Source: Lachnospiraceae bacterium UBA4381
GTDB taxonomy: Bacteria > Bacillota > Clostridia > Lachnospirales > Lachnospiraceae
NCBI GenBank assembly: GCA_002391105.1
Contig: DGRT01000042.1
Location: 1 to 44,541 of the forward strand
Length of the DNA: 44,541 nucleotides
Direction: 5' to 3'
Shown here: piece by piece, positions 8,824 through 17,557 of the stretch
How positions within the stretch are numbered: the first letter of the stretch is position 1
Layout: the number at the start of each line of letters is the position of its first letter
The notes under the pieces: generated by a model
Database searches by the model: none
What the model saw: only the letters and a program-made list of their open reading frames with translations
Told to the model about the DNA's origin: nothing
Program-made: the position numbers and the translations under genes

Positions 8824-10914
8824 ATGGCATTACCAGCTAATATAACGGGCAGTGATAATAATGTACTTTCCATAGCGGCTTCGAACAACAAGGGGTTACT
8901 TATCAGATTCCTGAATGAGCAGGTTGAAGATGGATTCTATGCACTTGTTATAGATTATCTTAAAGATAGTAACTTCGATCTGAAGACTATGAACGTTGAT
9001 GATGACGTTAAGGCTCAGTGCACCAAGCTGTATGAACTGGGAGAGTTTGTTGATGAGAACATCAAGGCGAAGGGAAGGTATGAGATTGATGAGTGGATAG
9101 AACCGCTCTTTAAGTTCGTATATGGCGAGATTGATCCTACCGATATTGATGCTCCTATTAATACTACAGGTATATATCGCTACAGTATTTGGCTGATATA
9201 TCTGTATCAGAGAGAAAAGTTTGGAGAGGCAATGAGGCTTATTGGTGAGCGTATAGCCCCACTCCTTATTAATGTAAGCTATCAGATACTTGAGGATGAT
9301 GACAGACCTAAGAACTTTGATAAGGCACTTCTGGGATATCTTGATCTTATCAATGTTGTTATGGATATGGGACTCCCAACATCACTTGCCAATTCCGATG
9401 CTTATATCAGCAATCTGGAAGTTCTTTATGATTATGTTGTTGAGGATCCACATGTTGGTAATGATTATAAGACACAGCTTTCTATAGGACTGTTCAATAC
9501 ATTTATTGCCAATAAGGATTACAATAAGGCATTTGAATTCTATGGTCTTAATGCTGAATATATTCCTATCGATAACATGGCTGTTTATGAAAGCTTCAAG
9601 GAGCTTATCAGAAATGTAAATACAACACAGGATACCAGCGTACTTAGCAGAAATGTTCTTACCGCTATATCCAAGCAGGAGCTTTATAATAAGAGAATTG
9701 ATACTCTTATCAGTGAAGTCAGTGCATTTGTTAAGAAGGTATATCTCTATATTGAGAACGAGCCTGATATGAAGAAGAATCTTCAGATACTTGGTGCAGG
9801 TGCACAGCTTACAGGTAAGACCAATATCTTTGAAGGACTCTATGAATATAACCTTGTATTCTATGAGTGCGGTATCAAGGAGCTGGTTAACTCTGAGGTT
9901 ACAGGGCGTCCTTGGGAAGAGAAGTATGAGATACTTGAAAAGCTCTATACTACTCTGAATGTTGTATTTGATGGCTATAATGTATATGAGCTTTCTAACA
10001 AGATAGAGCATCAGTACGTAGAAATCACCTGGATAAATGATTATGTAAATGCTAATCCTTCACTTCTGAAGATGTTCTTTAGTATCAAGGAGAAGATTAA
10101 GGCATTTAAGGTACGTAAGAATGCTATCCTGGAGAAGTCCAAGACTAATTATGAGATTAAGCAGATGATCGATGATCGTCAGAAGACACTTGTATTCATG
10201 GCTGCTGAAGATATGATAGTTAATGGCCTTAACGGTGGAAGAATTGCTATCATCAATAGCGAATATGATACCAAGACAGCAGAGAAGATGCTTATTAAGA
10301 CTTATGACGATATAGTAGTTCCTGCCAGATATAGAAAGAATGATTCCTCCTCATCTTCACGTGGTCTCTTTGGTAGAGCGGCTGCTCCTCAGATGGACAG
10401 TGATCTTAAGGCTCTTCTGGAGGATTCCAAGATTGAAGAGATGCTTCTTAAGTCAGAATGGCTATGGCATCAGCATGAAGGAAAGGGTCAGCCGGAGCAG
10501 TCACCTCAGGAGGCTACATATTCAGTTGTATGCCTTATCAAGGCTACTGAGAAGCTTCTTGATAAGAAGGGCGGCGGAACAAGCGTAAAGGCTGAGTCAA
10601 CTCCTAACAAGAAGGTTATCATTACAAAGACAGGTAAGGTTATAGAGCTTTCAGATGAAGGATCATCCTCTTCATCAGGTTCAAATGTAACTGTTACTCC
10701 TTCTGTAGTTGATAATATCAATAACCTGCAGAGTATTCTTAAGGATAAGTCAGATGAAAATGTTGACTATGTTAAGGACTATGTAAATGACTGGATCGAT
10801 ACTCTTATGAAGGCTAAGTTTGATATGGATACAATGCTTTCACTGTTTGAAGCAGAAGAGCTTAGAACCAAGACCTTCCAGGTTCTTAAGAAGCTTAGAG
10901 CAGACATCCTGTAA
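8824..10914 (+). CDS. Large helical cytoplasmic protein of unknown function
   Basis: A 696-residue protein that I cannot place in any family. There is no signal peptide, membrane segment or nucleotide-binding motif. The composition suggests mostly alpha-helix, with many aromatic-rich helices (for example YRYSIWLIYLYQREKFGEAM near residue 120) that could form TPR-like pairs. Two serine-rich low-complexity linkers, near residues 505-512 and 615-622, mark off a middle domain and a helical C-terminal domain of about 75 residues. It has its own near-consensus promoter, a GAGGAGGG ribosome binding site 8 nt before this ATG, and a strong terminator, so it is a single-gene unit. Codon choice (frequent AAG, CTT and GGT) resembles leuS and the Sel1 protein at 18916 and suggests good expression. 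The ATG at 8806 overlaps the ribosome binding site and is unlikely to be used. Confidence 0.85.
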   Translation: MALPANITGSDNNVLSIAASNNKGLLIRFLNEQVEDGFYALVIDYLKDSNFDLKTMNVDDDVKAQCTKLYELGEFVDENIKAKGRYEIDEWIEPLFKFVYGEIDPTDIDAPINTTGIYRYSIWLIYLYQREKFGEAMRLIGERIAPLLINVSYQILEDDDRPKNFDKALLGYLDLINVVMDMGLPTSLANSDAYISNLEVLYDYVVEDPHVGNDYKTQLSIGLFNTFIANKDYNKAFEFYGLNAEYIPIDNMAVYESFKELIRNVNTTQDTSVLSRNVLTAISKQELYNKRIDTLISEVSAFVKKVYLYIENEPDMKKNLQILGAGAQLTGKTNIFEGLYEYNLVFYECGIKELVNSEVTGRPWEEKYEILEKLYTTLNVVFDGYNVYELSNKIEHQYVEITWINDYVNANPSLLKMFFSIKEKIKAFKVRKNAILEKSKTNYEIKQMIDDRQKTLVFMAAEDMIVNGLNGGRIAIINSEYDTKTAEKMLIKTYDDIVVPARYRKNDSSSSSRGLFGRAAAPQMDSDLKALLEDSKIEEMLLKSEWLWHQHEGKGQPEQSPQEATYSVVCLIKATEKLLDKKGGGTSVKAESTPNKKVIITKTGKVIELSDEGSSSSSGSNVTVTPSVVDNINNLQSILKDKSDENVDYVKDYVNDWIDTLMKAKFDMDTMLSLFEAEELRTKTFQVLKKLRADIL

Positions 10915-10956
10915 GATAGAGAAGTTATTCTCGCTAAGTTATTATTTGAAATTAAA

Positions 10957-10988
10957 AATGCGTCATGTCAGAATTGACATGGCGCATT
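10957..10988. terminator. Bidirectional terminator between converging units
   Basis: AATGCGTCATGTCA (10957-10970) pairs with TGACATGGCGCATT (10975-10988) with one wobble and a 4-nt loop. A T-tract (CTTTTTGTTT) follows on the plus strand and TTTTTAATTT on the minus strand, so it can end both the 8824 gene and the uvrC-yqeG unit. Confidence 0.92.
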
Positions 10989-10994
10989 CTTTTT

Positions 10995-11083
10995 GTTTGA
11001 TGCTTTGAAGAAGACGTCTTTTTTTGTTTAATGACTTGAAGAAGACGTTTTTTGTTTAATGCTTTGAAGAAGACGTCTTTTTT
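10995..11083. repeat. Three tandem copies of a 28-31 bp unit at the 3' end of yqeG
   Basis: Three head-to-tail copies (10995-11025, 11026-11053, 11054-11083) share the core TTGAAGAAGACGT followed by a T-run. On the minus strand the last copy encodes the end and stop codon of the YqeG-type protein, while the other two lie beyond the stop. Copies one and three contain the perfect 10-bp palindrome AAGACGTCTT; copy two has lost it. The layout indicates local tandem duplication of the gene's 3' end. Confidence 0.9.
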
Positions 11084-11601
11084 GTCGGGGCTGTCTTCAT
11101 TTTATGATGTAATACGTGAAGCCAGAACCATATGAAAGGCTTTTCGATGATACGTTTCAGGACTATCTGTATCTCTTCTTTTTTATCAATCTGTTTTACC
11201 AGAATCGAGTGAAGCCTTGCGTTGTTGGCTCCCCATATATCGGTGTAGAGCTGGTCGCCGACAAAGATTGTATTTCTGGTACTGGTTCCCATTTTCTTCA
11301 TAGCTTCCCGGAAGCCCCTGGTTTTGGGTTTGCCGGCTTTATATACATAGCAGCCGTTAACCTCGTCATTGAAGCTTTTTACTCTGGGCTCTTTATTATT
11401 GGAAACAAAACAGAACTTAAAACCTATTTCCTTTAATCTTTTGAAAAGTGCCCTGGATCTTTGGTCGTGCATGGCATTGTGAGGAACCAGAGTATTATCG
11501 ATGTCAAATATTACGCCCCGGTATCCCAGTCTGTAGTATTTCTCAAAATCAATAGAATAGGTTGAATCATAGTATTCAGTTGGAAATAAAAACCTTGCCA
11601 T
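11056..11601 (-). CDS. yqeG: YqeG family HAD-type phosphatase
   Basis: A 181-residue HAD-superfamily phosphatase of the YqeG/IIIA subfamily. Motif I is FDIDNTLVPHN (about residues 31-42, nucleophile Asp and acid/base Asp), motif II is the Ser in CFVSNN, the motif III Lys lies in GKPKTRGF, and motif IV is VGDQLYTDIWGA. The physiological substrate of this family is not settled. The C-terminus is rich in Lys, Thr and Ser (ending in KKTSSSKH) and is encoded by one unit of a tandem DNA repeat. It lies 65 bp downstream of uvrC on the same strand, so the two probably share a transcript. GGGAGGAAG precedes the ATG. Confidence 0.92.
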   Translation of the reverse strand: MARFLFPTEYYDSTYSIDFEKYYRLGYRGVIFDIDNTLVPHNAMHDQRSRALFKRLKEIGFKFCFVSNNKEPRVKSFNDEVNGCYVYKAGKPKTRGFREAMKKMGTSTRNTIFVGDQLYTDIWGANNARLHSILVKQIDKKEEIQIVLKRIIEKPFIWFWLHVLHHKMKTAPTKKTSSSKH

Positions 11602-11666
11602 AGCTTCCTCCCGGTGGTTGACATAACTCGAATATATTCTCTAATGAAATTAAAGTGAATAATGTA

Positions 11667-13484
11667 TTAGTTGAAAAAACTATATACAGCTTCCGCGGCT
11701 TTTCTGGTCATACCCTGCACATCGCATAGCTCATCAATAGTGGCCTTACGTATCGCTTCAACATCCTTAAAGTGGAGCAGCAGTGCTTTCCTTCGGGAAG
11801 GACCTATACCTTCTATGTCATCAAGTATTGAATGAGTCTGTTCTGTGCTTCTAAGCTGCTTATGATAGGTAATTGCAAATCTGTGTGTTTCATCCTGAAG
11901 GGCAGTGATCATATTGATAGCTTCGCTGCCTTTTTGGAACTCCACTTCCTTATCCTGATAATAAAGTCCTCTGGTGCGGTGATTATCATCCTTTACCATG
12001 CCGCATACCGGGATATCCAGTCCGAGACTGTCCATAACCATTTCTGCTATATGAACCTGACCTTTACCACCATCCATCATTATAACATCGGGAAATGTAC
12101 CAAGCTGTTCGTTGGTATATCTTCTGGATAAGACTTCCTTCATGGAGGCGTAATCATCAGGTCCTTCAACGGTTTTGAGACGGAATTTTCTGTAAGCATT
12201 ACGCTTTGGCTTTCCATTTTCAAAAACCACCATGGAAGCAACGCTGTGATAACCTGATATATTGGATATATCAAATGCCTCCATACGAGATACATTTTCC
12301 AGACCAATCAGATCGGCTATTTCCTGACAGGCTCCGGTGGTTCTTTTCTCAAGTCTTTTGATTCTTTCTATATCCTGTTCAAGAACAAGTCTGGCATTGT
12401 CGGTTGCGAGCTTTATAAGGTCTTTTTTCTCGCCCTTCTGTGGTACCAGAATCTGAACCTTGTGTCCTTTTCTTTCTGAAAGATAGTCAGTTATTACCTG
12501 ATCCAGATCTACAGGAGTGACTGTAAGTATCTTTTTAGGAATAAATGGAATACCTATATAATACTGTTTTATAAATTCAGACACGATGTCGGAGTCTGTA
12601 TCGGAAGGATCAGATGCCATGTGATGATTCTCACGGCCGATTAAGATGCCGTCACGGATGAAAAATATCGCTATTACGGCATCGCTTTCATTTCTCGCCA
12701 GAGCGATGATGTCCATATCGTCAGAATTGGTATTTTCTACTCGCTGTTTCTGGGAGATACTGTCGATGCTCGATAGAAGATCACGCATTTCGGCAGCCTT
12801 CTCAAAGTTCATTTCTGATGCATAACGTGTCATGCTTTCCTTTAGAGAGTTCTTTATATCCTTTGTGTTGCCGTTAAGAAAGCTGATGGCACTTTCTATA
12901 TTCTTCTTATATTCCTCAGAGGTAATCAGCCCTGCACAGGGGGCAGTGCACTGGTTTATCTGATAATATAAGCATGGACGCTGATCTGTTTTTTCTGTAT
13001 CCAGCTCCTTGTTGCAGTTTCTTATCTTAAATAGCTTTTTAACCAGCATTATAATATCATGAACTGCTTTTCTGTCAGTATAGGGACCGAAGTATAATGC
13101 CTTATCCCGGTTCATTCGGTGACTCATCATTATTCGTGGAAAGGGTTCATTAACTGTGATTTTTATATATGGATAGCCTTTGTCGTCAGTCATCAGTGTA
13201 TTATACTTGGGGCGGTGTTCCTTGATGAGATTACATTCAAGTACCAGCGCTTCCATTTCTGATTTGGTTACTATATATTCAAAGTATGCTATCTGCGATA
13301 CCATTTTAAGAATCTTGGGTGAATTATTGTGACCGTGACCGGCTCTGAAATACTGTCTCACTCTGGAATGGAGATTCAGTGCCTTTCCGACATAAAGTAT
13401 GGCCTCGTTCTTGTCGTGCATTATATATACGCCCGGTTTTTTAGGCAGTTTATTCAGTTCTTCTTCGATATCAAATATTTCCAT
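11667..13484 (-). CDS. uvrC: Excinuclease ABC subunit C
   Basis: A 605-residue UvrC, the nuclease subunit that cuts on both sides of a lesion after UvrAB loading in nucleotide excision repair. The N-terminal GIY-YIG domain is visible (GVYIMHDKNEAILYVGKA, about residues 18-35), followed by the Cys-rich segment CLYYQINQCTAPC, a UVR motif near residues 200-235 that binds UvrB, and the RNase H-like endonuclease domain with FDISNISG and MMDGGKGQ. The C-terminal tandem helix-hairpin-helix is seen in DDIEGIGPSRRKALL and VQGMTRKAAE. The length is normal. GGAGGT lies 14 nt before the ATG, rather far, but no better start is available. Confidence 0.97.
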   Translation of the reverse strand: MEIFDIEEELNKLPKKPGVYIMHDKNEAILYVGKALNLHSRVRQYFRAGHGHNNSPKILKMVSQIAYFEYIVTKSEMEALVLECNLIKEHRPKYNTLMTDDKGYPYIKITVNEPFPRIMMSHRMNRDKALYFGPYTDRKAVHDIIMLVKKLFKIRNCNKELDTEKTDQRPCLYYQINQCTAPCAGLITSEEYKKNIESAISFLNGNTKDIKNSLKESMTRYASEMNFEKAAEMRDLLSSIDSISQKQRVENTNSDDMDIIALARNESDAVIAIFFIRDGILIGRENHHMASDPSDTDSDIVSEFIKQYYIGIPFIPKKILTVTPVDLDQVITDYLSERKGHKVQILVPQKGEKKDLIKLATDNARLVLEQDIERIKRLEKRTTGACQEIADLIGLENVSRMEAFDISNISGYHSVASMVVFENGKPKRNAYRKFRLKTVEGPDDYASMKEVLSRRYTNEQLGTFPDVIMMDGGKGQVHIAEMVMDSLGLDIPVCGMVKDDNHRTRGLYYQDKEVEFQKGSEAINMITALQDETHRFAITYHKQLRSTEQTHSILDDIEGIGPSRRKALLLHFKDVEAIRKATIDELCDVQGMTRKAAEAVYSFFN

Positions 13485-13551
13485 ATTAAACAGATATTAC
13501 CTCCGATACTTTGCCGGTAACTATTATACAACGACACATAAAAATTGAATA

Positions 13552-13580
13552 GTGAAAAAATGTATCTTATGGGGTATAAT
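13552..13580 (+). promoter_or_regulatory. Likely promoter of the hprK cluster
   Basis: A perfect TATAAT (13575-13580) sits 17 nt after GTGAAA (13552-13557), a 4-of-6 match to the -35 consensus. It leaves a leader of about 120 nt before hprK, which contains the GTTAAC-centred element at 13598-13617. Confidence 0.5.
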
Positions 13581-13597
13581 GATAAGCGTTGGTTATT

Positions 13598-13617
13598 ATT
13601 CTGAGTTAACCGTGAAT
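13598..13617. promoter_or_regulatory. GTTAAC-centred element upstream of hprK (candidate operator)
   Basis: These 20 bp read ATTCTGAGTTAACCGTGAAT and differ at only three positions from the near-perfect palindrome at 30041-30060; a following GTAAT is also shared. The site lies about 10-30 nt after the predicted hprK transcription start, where a bound repressor would block transcription. It is a candidate only. Confidence 0.35.
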
Positions 13618-13705
13618 TGTAATGTATCAATCGGTATGCATGAATAGAAAGACTGCATACCTGTCTGCTTGATACGTAGAAATAGTGAAATATGGGGAGG
13701 TATAA

Positions 13706-14641
13706 GTGAAAGAAGAGTATAGTGTATCGCTTACCAAGTTCATTGAAAAGATGAACCTAAAGAATTATACTCCGGGTATTAATACAGATGATATACATAT
13801 CATCGATCCGGATATTAACAGACCGGCGCTTCAGTTGGCCGGATTTTTTGAACACTTTGATGATACCAGAGTTCAGATATGTGGAAATGTAGAGCATGCA
13901 TACTTAGCTGATATGCATACCAGAGAAGAGAATATCGAAATATTTGATAAGCTTTTTAAATATAATATTCCATGTCTTGTATTCTGTCGTGACATCGAAC
14001 CATATGATTTTATCATTGAAGCAGGGAATAAGCATAATGTTCCCGTACTCAGCAGCAGTGCTACCACATCTTCCTTTGTTCATGAGACTGTACGTTATCT
14101 TCATGAAGAACTGGCTCCGAGAATCAGCGTTCATGCGGTGCTGGTGGATGTATTTGGAGAAGGTGTACTGATAATGGGAGACAGCGGTATAGGTAAAAGT
14201 GAGGCTGCGCTTGAACTTATCAAGAGAGGTCACAGACTTGTGGCGGATGATGTAGTTGAGATCAAAAAGATAAGTGACGACACGCTTATAGGTCAGTCAC
14301 CTGAGATAACGAGACACTTTATCGAGCTGAGGGGTATCGGAATCATAGATGTAAAGACTATGTTTGGTGTAGAATGTGTTAAGCTTTCCCAGCAGGTGGA
14401 TCTGGTTATCAAGCTTGAGGAATGGGATAAGGATGCGAATTACGACAGGCTTGGTCTTACAGATAATCATGTGGAATTCCTTGGTACCAAGGTTGTATCT
14501 CATTCTATTCCTATCAGACCCGGCAGGAATCTTGCCATCATAGTTGAGTCTGCCGCTGTTAACCACAGACAGAAGAAGATGGGCTATAATGCTGCACAGG
14601 AAATGTATAACAGAGTGACCAGAGGACTTGGGGGAAATTAA
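13706..14641 (+). CDS. hprK: HPr kinase/phosphorylase
   Basis: A 311-residue bifunctional enzyme that phosphorylates Ser46 of HPr or Crh using ATP or PPi and removes it by phosphorolysis with Pi, releasing PPi; it is central to carbon catabolite control in Firmicutes. The C-terminal catalytic domain shows the conserved H143 in HAVLVDV, the P-loop GDSGIGKSE at about 158-166, and the family signature around HFIELRGIGIIDVKTMFG (about 204-221). The start is a GTG five bases after GGGGAGG. It is the first gene of the cluster hprK-glk-murB-rapZ-whiA-crh, whose last gene encodes a likely substrate. Confidence 0.97.
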   Translation: MKEEYSVSLTKFIEKMNLKNYTPGINTDDIHIIDPDINRPALQLAGFFEHFDDTRVQICGNVEHAYLADMHTREENIEIFDKLFKYNIPCLVFCRDIEPYDFIIEAGNKHNVPVLSSSATTSSFVHETVRYLHEELAPRISVHAVLVDVFGEGVLIMGDSGIGKSEAALELIKRGHRLVADDVVEIKKISDDTLIGQSPEITRHFIELRGIGIIDVKTMFGVECVKLSQQVDLVIKLEEWDKDANYDRLGLTDNHVEFLGTKVVSHSIPIRPGRNLAIIVESAAVNHRQKKMGYNAAQEMYNRVTRGLGGN

Positions 14642-14702
14642 AATATATTTTCAAAGCCTGCATCACAATGCATCATAATATGAAAAAACGGAGGAACATA
14701 AA

Positions 14703-15638
14703 ATGTCAAAATATGTATATGGAGTTGATATCGGAGGTACTACTGTAAAGATTGGACTGTTTTCGGTAGAGGGAGAGCTTCTGGAGAAGTGGGAGATAAC
14801 TACCAGAACAGACGAAGGCGGTGCTTATATTCTTTCTGATATAGCAAAGTCCGTAGAAGAAAATATGTCTGCAAAGGGCATAAAGAAGGAAGAGGTAAAG
14901 GGCGTTGGAATGGGTGTACCCGGTCCTGTTAAGGAGGATGGTACAGTTGTTAAATGTGTTAATCTTGGCTGGGGAGTATTTAATGCTGCTGAGGAACTCA
15001 GTTCACTACTTGGACTTCCTGTAAAGGTTGGAAATGATGCAAATATGGCTGCCCTGGGTGAATACTGGCAGGGTGGTGGAAAAGGCTTTAACAGTGTCAT
15101 CATGGTAACACTCGGTACAGGTGTTGGTGGTGGTATCATCATCAACGGAAAGATGCTTGCAGGAGTAAATGGAGCAGGTGGAGAGATAGGTCATATGACT
15201 ATCGATCTGGATGAGCAGGATGTATGTAACTGTGGTAAGAAGGGCTGCCTCGAACAGTATGCTTCAGCAACCGGAATAGTCAGACTTGCCAACCGTGCTC
15301 TGCAGACCTCTGAAAAGCCTTCCAAGCTGAGAGAAGCAAAGTATATTTCTGCAAAGGAAATCTTTGACTGTGCCAAGTCAGGAGATAATCTTGCTCTTGA
15401 GCTGGTTGAAGAACACGGAAAGAGACTTGGCTATGCGCTTGCCAATATAGCCTGTGTAGTAGATCCTGAGGCATTTGTAATCGGAGGCGGAGTATCAAGA
15501 GCCGGTGATATACTTATCAATGCTGTTAAGAAGTATTATCAGGAATATGCTTTCCATGCCTGCAGAAATACTCAGTTCCATCTTGCTACTCTTGGGAATG
15601 ATGCCGGAATGTATGGTGGAGCAGCTTCTGTTCTATAG
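14703..15638 (+). CDS. glk: ROK family glucokinase
   Basis: A 311-residue sugar kinase that most likely makes glucose 6-phosphate from glucose and ATP. The ATP-binding loop is GVDIGGTTVKIGLF (about residues 6-19), the catalytic Asp lies in GNDANMAALGEYW, and the ROK zinc-binding and signature region is seen as EIGHMTID followed by CNCGKKGCLEQYAS. No N-terminal DNA-binding domain is present, so it is an enzyme and not a ROK repressor. GGAGG lies 8-9 nt before the ATG. Its place between hprK and murB ties free-glucose phosphorylation to the regulatory cluster. A strong hairpin after the stop suggests that part of transcription ends here. Confidence 0.93.
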   Translation: MSKYVYGVDIGGTTVKIGLFSVEGELLEKWEITTRTDEGGAYILSDIAKSVEENMSAKGIKKEEVKGVGMGVPGPVKEDGTVVKCVNLGWGVFNAAEELSSLLGLPVKVGNDANMAALGEYWQGGGKGFNSVIMVTLGTGVGGGIIINGKMLAGVNGAGGEIGHMTIDLDEQDVCNCGKKGCLEQYASATGIVRLANRALQTSEKPSKLREAKYISAKEIFDCAKSGDNLALELVEEHGKRLGYALANIACVVDPEAFVIGGGVSRAGDILINAVKKYYQEYAFHACRNTQFHLATLGNDAGMYGGAASVL

Positions 15639-15705
15639 TGAAATATGACAATTAAAGCTGACCTTTAATGTAAAAATTGACCAATTTTGTTGATTGAAAA
15701 AAAGG

Positions 15706-15737
15706 GCTCTATAATGTAGTATAATACTTTATAGAGC
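15706..15737 (+). terminator. Terminator after glucokinase, overlapping a possible murB promoter
   Basis: GCTCTATAA (15706-15714) pairs with TTATAGAGC (15729-15737); inside it AGTAT and ATACT can extend the stem past a TGT bulge. A run of seven T follows. The same DNA holds TATAAT at 15710-15715, with a weak -35 (TTGTTG, 15687-15692) 17 nt upstream, so one site may both end the glk transcript and start murB. Confidence 0.8.
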
Positions 15738-15785
15738 TTTTTTTGATGCTTGTTTTAAGTACTAATATTTTATCGGATGTAAATA

Positions 15786-16655
15786 ATGGAATATAAAATA
15801 CTGAAAAATGAACCTATGTCAGGACATACAACCTTCAGGGTTGGCGGTCCTGCAGATATATATATTATACCTGAATCCAGAGAGGGACTGCTGGAGGCAA
15901 TCCGGGATTATAGTGTAGATGGAGTGAGACCTCTTATTATAGGTAAGGGAAGCAATCTTCTGGTATCTGATAAAGGAATCAGAGGTGCTGTAATAGAGAT
16001 TGGAGAGGAGCTGGGCGGAGTTCAGCTTGATGGTCAGAGAATCTATGCCGGAGCCGGAGTAATGCTTTCAAAGCTGGCTAAGACTGCCTATGAAAATGGT
16101 CTTACCGGATGTGAATTTGCTTCCGGAATTCCCGGAACTGTGGGCGGTGCTGTATTTATGAATGCCGGTGCCTATGGTGGGGAGATCAAGGATATAATCG
16201 AATATGCAGATGTGATTATGGATGGCAGGTTTCAGAGGATGTCGTGTGATGAGCTTCAGTTTTCATATCGTCACAGCAGATTAATGGAAGAGGATATTAT
16301 AATCACCGGTGCAGGCTTCAGGTTTGAAAAAGGTAATCCTGAGGATATAGTTGCTAAAATGAATGATTTTAACCAGAGGAGGCGTGATAAGCAGCCTTTG
16401 GAATATCCAAGTGCAGGAAGCACCTTTAAGAGACCGGAGGGGTACTTTGCAGGAAAGCTTATAATGGATAGTGGTCTTGCCGGACGCAGTGTCGGAGGGG
16501 CTATGGTAAGCCCTAAGCACTGCGGATTTATCATAAATCATGATAATGCTACAGCAGAAGATATCTATAATCTGATACAGGTAGTTATCAGCGAAGTTGA
16601 AGAAAAGTTTGGGGTGAAGCTTGAAACTGAAGTAAGGCTTATCGGAGAGTTTTAG
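15786..16655 (+). CDS. murB: UDP-N-acetylenolpyruvoylglucosamine reductase
   Basis: A 289-residue FAD-dependent enzyme that reduces enolpyruvyl-UDP-GlcNAc to UDP-MurNAc in peptidoglycan synthesis. FAD-binding signatures are visible in NEPMSGHTTFRVGGPA (about 8-23), IIGKGSNLLVSD and the GCEFASGIPGTVGGAVFMNAG stretch. The Ser proton donor is in the PSAGSTFKRPEG segment, and the C-terminal Glu in EVRLIGEF fits a type II MurB. The length is normal. In Firmicutes murB is often next to rapZ and whiA, as here; rapZ begins 20 bp downstream. Confidence 0.97.
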   Translation: MEYKILKNEPMSGHTTFRVGGPADIYIIPESREGLLEAIRDYSVDGVRPLIIGKGSNLLVSDKGIRGAVIEIGEELGGVQLDGQRIYAGAGVMLSKLAKTAYENGLTGCEFASGIPGTVGGAVFMNAGAYGGEIKDIIEYADVIMDGRFQRMSCDELQFSYRHSRLMEEDIIITGAGFRFEKGNPEDIVAKMNDFNQRRRDKQPLEYPSAGSTFKRPEGYFAGKLIMDSGLAGRSVGGAMVSPKHCGFIINHDNATAEDIYNLIQVVISEVEEKFGVKLETEVRLIGEF

Positions 16656-16675
16656 TTTTAGAGGAGAAGTATAAA

Positions 16676-17557
16676 TTGAGATTTGTTATTGTTACCGGTA
16701 TGAGTGGGGCAGGAAAAACAACTGTACTCAAGTCTTTGGAGGATATGAACTTTTTCTGTGTTGATAATCTTCCGGTTACACTTATTCCCAAATTTGTCGA
16801 GCTGACAAGTGATGCGGACTTTATTAATGATAAGGTGGCACTGGGGATAGACATAAGAAATGGAGATGCTCTTGGCGACCTGAGTGATATACTGAACAAG
16901 CTCCGCGAGAATAAGTTCCGTTTTGAGGTGCTTTATCTGGATGCTTCCAGTCAGGTGCTGGTTAAGAGGTATAAGGAAACCAGACGTGAACACCCTCTTG
17001 CAAAGAATGGCTCCCTTATGGATGGTATAAATGAGGAGCGTAAGAGGATAGAGTTTCTCAGCAATATAGCAGACTATACTATTGATACTTCCGGACTTCT
17101 TACCAGAGAGCTGAAGTCAGAGGTTGTAAAAATATTTGACAAAGATGTTGATTATACCAATATGATCATTACCGTAATGTCCTTTGGCTATAAGTTCGGA
17201 ATACCACAGGATGCGGATTTTGTATTTGATGTAAGGTTTATGCCCAATCCTTATTATGAGGAGGGACTGAGACGAAAAACCGGAAATGATAAAGAGGTGC
17301 GGGACTATGTCATGCAGGCGGAGGAAAGCAGAACCTTTCTGAAGCAGCTTAGCGATATGATGACATTTCTTGCTAAGGAATATACTGAGAAGGAGCATAG
17401 ACATCAACTGGTTATTGCAATAGGATGTACAGGTGGAAGACACAGGTCGGTTACTATAGCCAATGAGTTATATAATTCAATCAGTAAGCTTCCATATTCT
17501 GTCAGAGTGTTCCATAGAGATATTATTAATGATTCATATGTAAAGGGTGAGATTTGA
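16676..17557 (+). CDS. rapZ: RNase adapter protein RapZ (YvcJ)
   Basis: A 293-residue GTP/ATP-binding protein. In E. coli RapZ senses glucosamine 6-phosphate and controls RNase E cleavage of GlmZ; in Firmicutes (YvcJ) the role is less clear. The Walker A is GMSGAGKTT (about residues 8-16), and the conserved C-terminal domain shows FGYKFGIPQDADFVFDVRF and IGCTGGRHRSV, the probable metabolite pocket. The start is TTG with GAGGAG 9 nt upstream. The stop overlaps the whiA start by one base (TGATG), indicating translational coupling. Confidence 0.96.
   Translation: MRFVIVTGMSGAGKTTVLKSLEDMNFFCVDNLPVTLIPKFVELTSDADFINDKVALGIDIRNGDALGDLSDILNKLRENKFRFEVLYLDASSQVLVKRYKETRREHPLAKNGSLMDGINEERKRIEFLSNIADYTIDTSGLLTRELKSEVVKIFDKDVDYTNMIITVMSFGYKFGIPQDADFVFDVRFMPNPYYEEGLRRKTGNDKEVRDYVMQAEESRTFLKQLSDMMTFLAKEYTEKEHRHQLVIAIGCTGGRHRSVTIANELYNSISKLPYSVRVFHRDIINDSYVKGEI

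Noticed and set aside
10995..11083. Tandem repeat as a possible CRISPR array
   Set aside because: The three copies are adjacent with no spacers and no cas genes are nearby.
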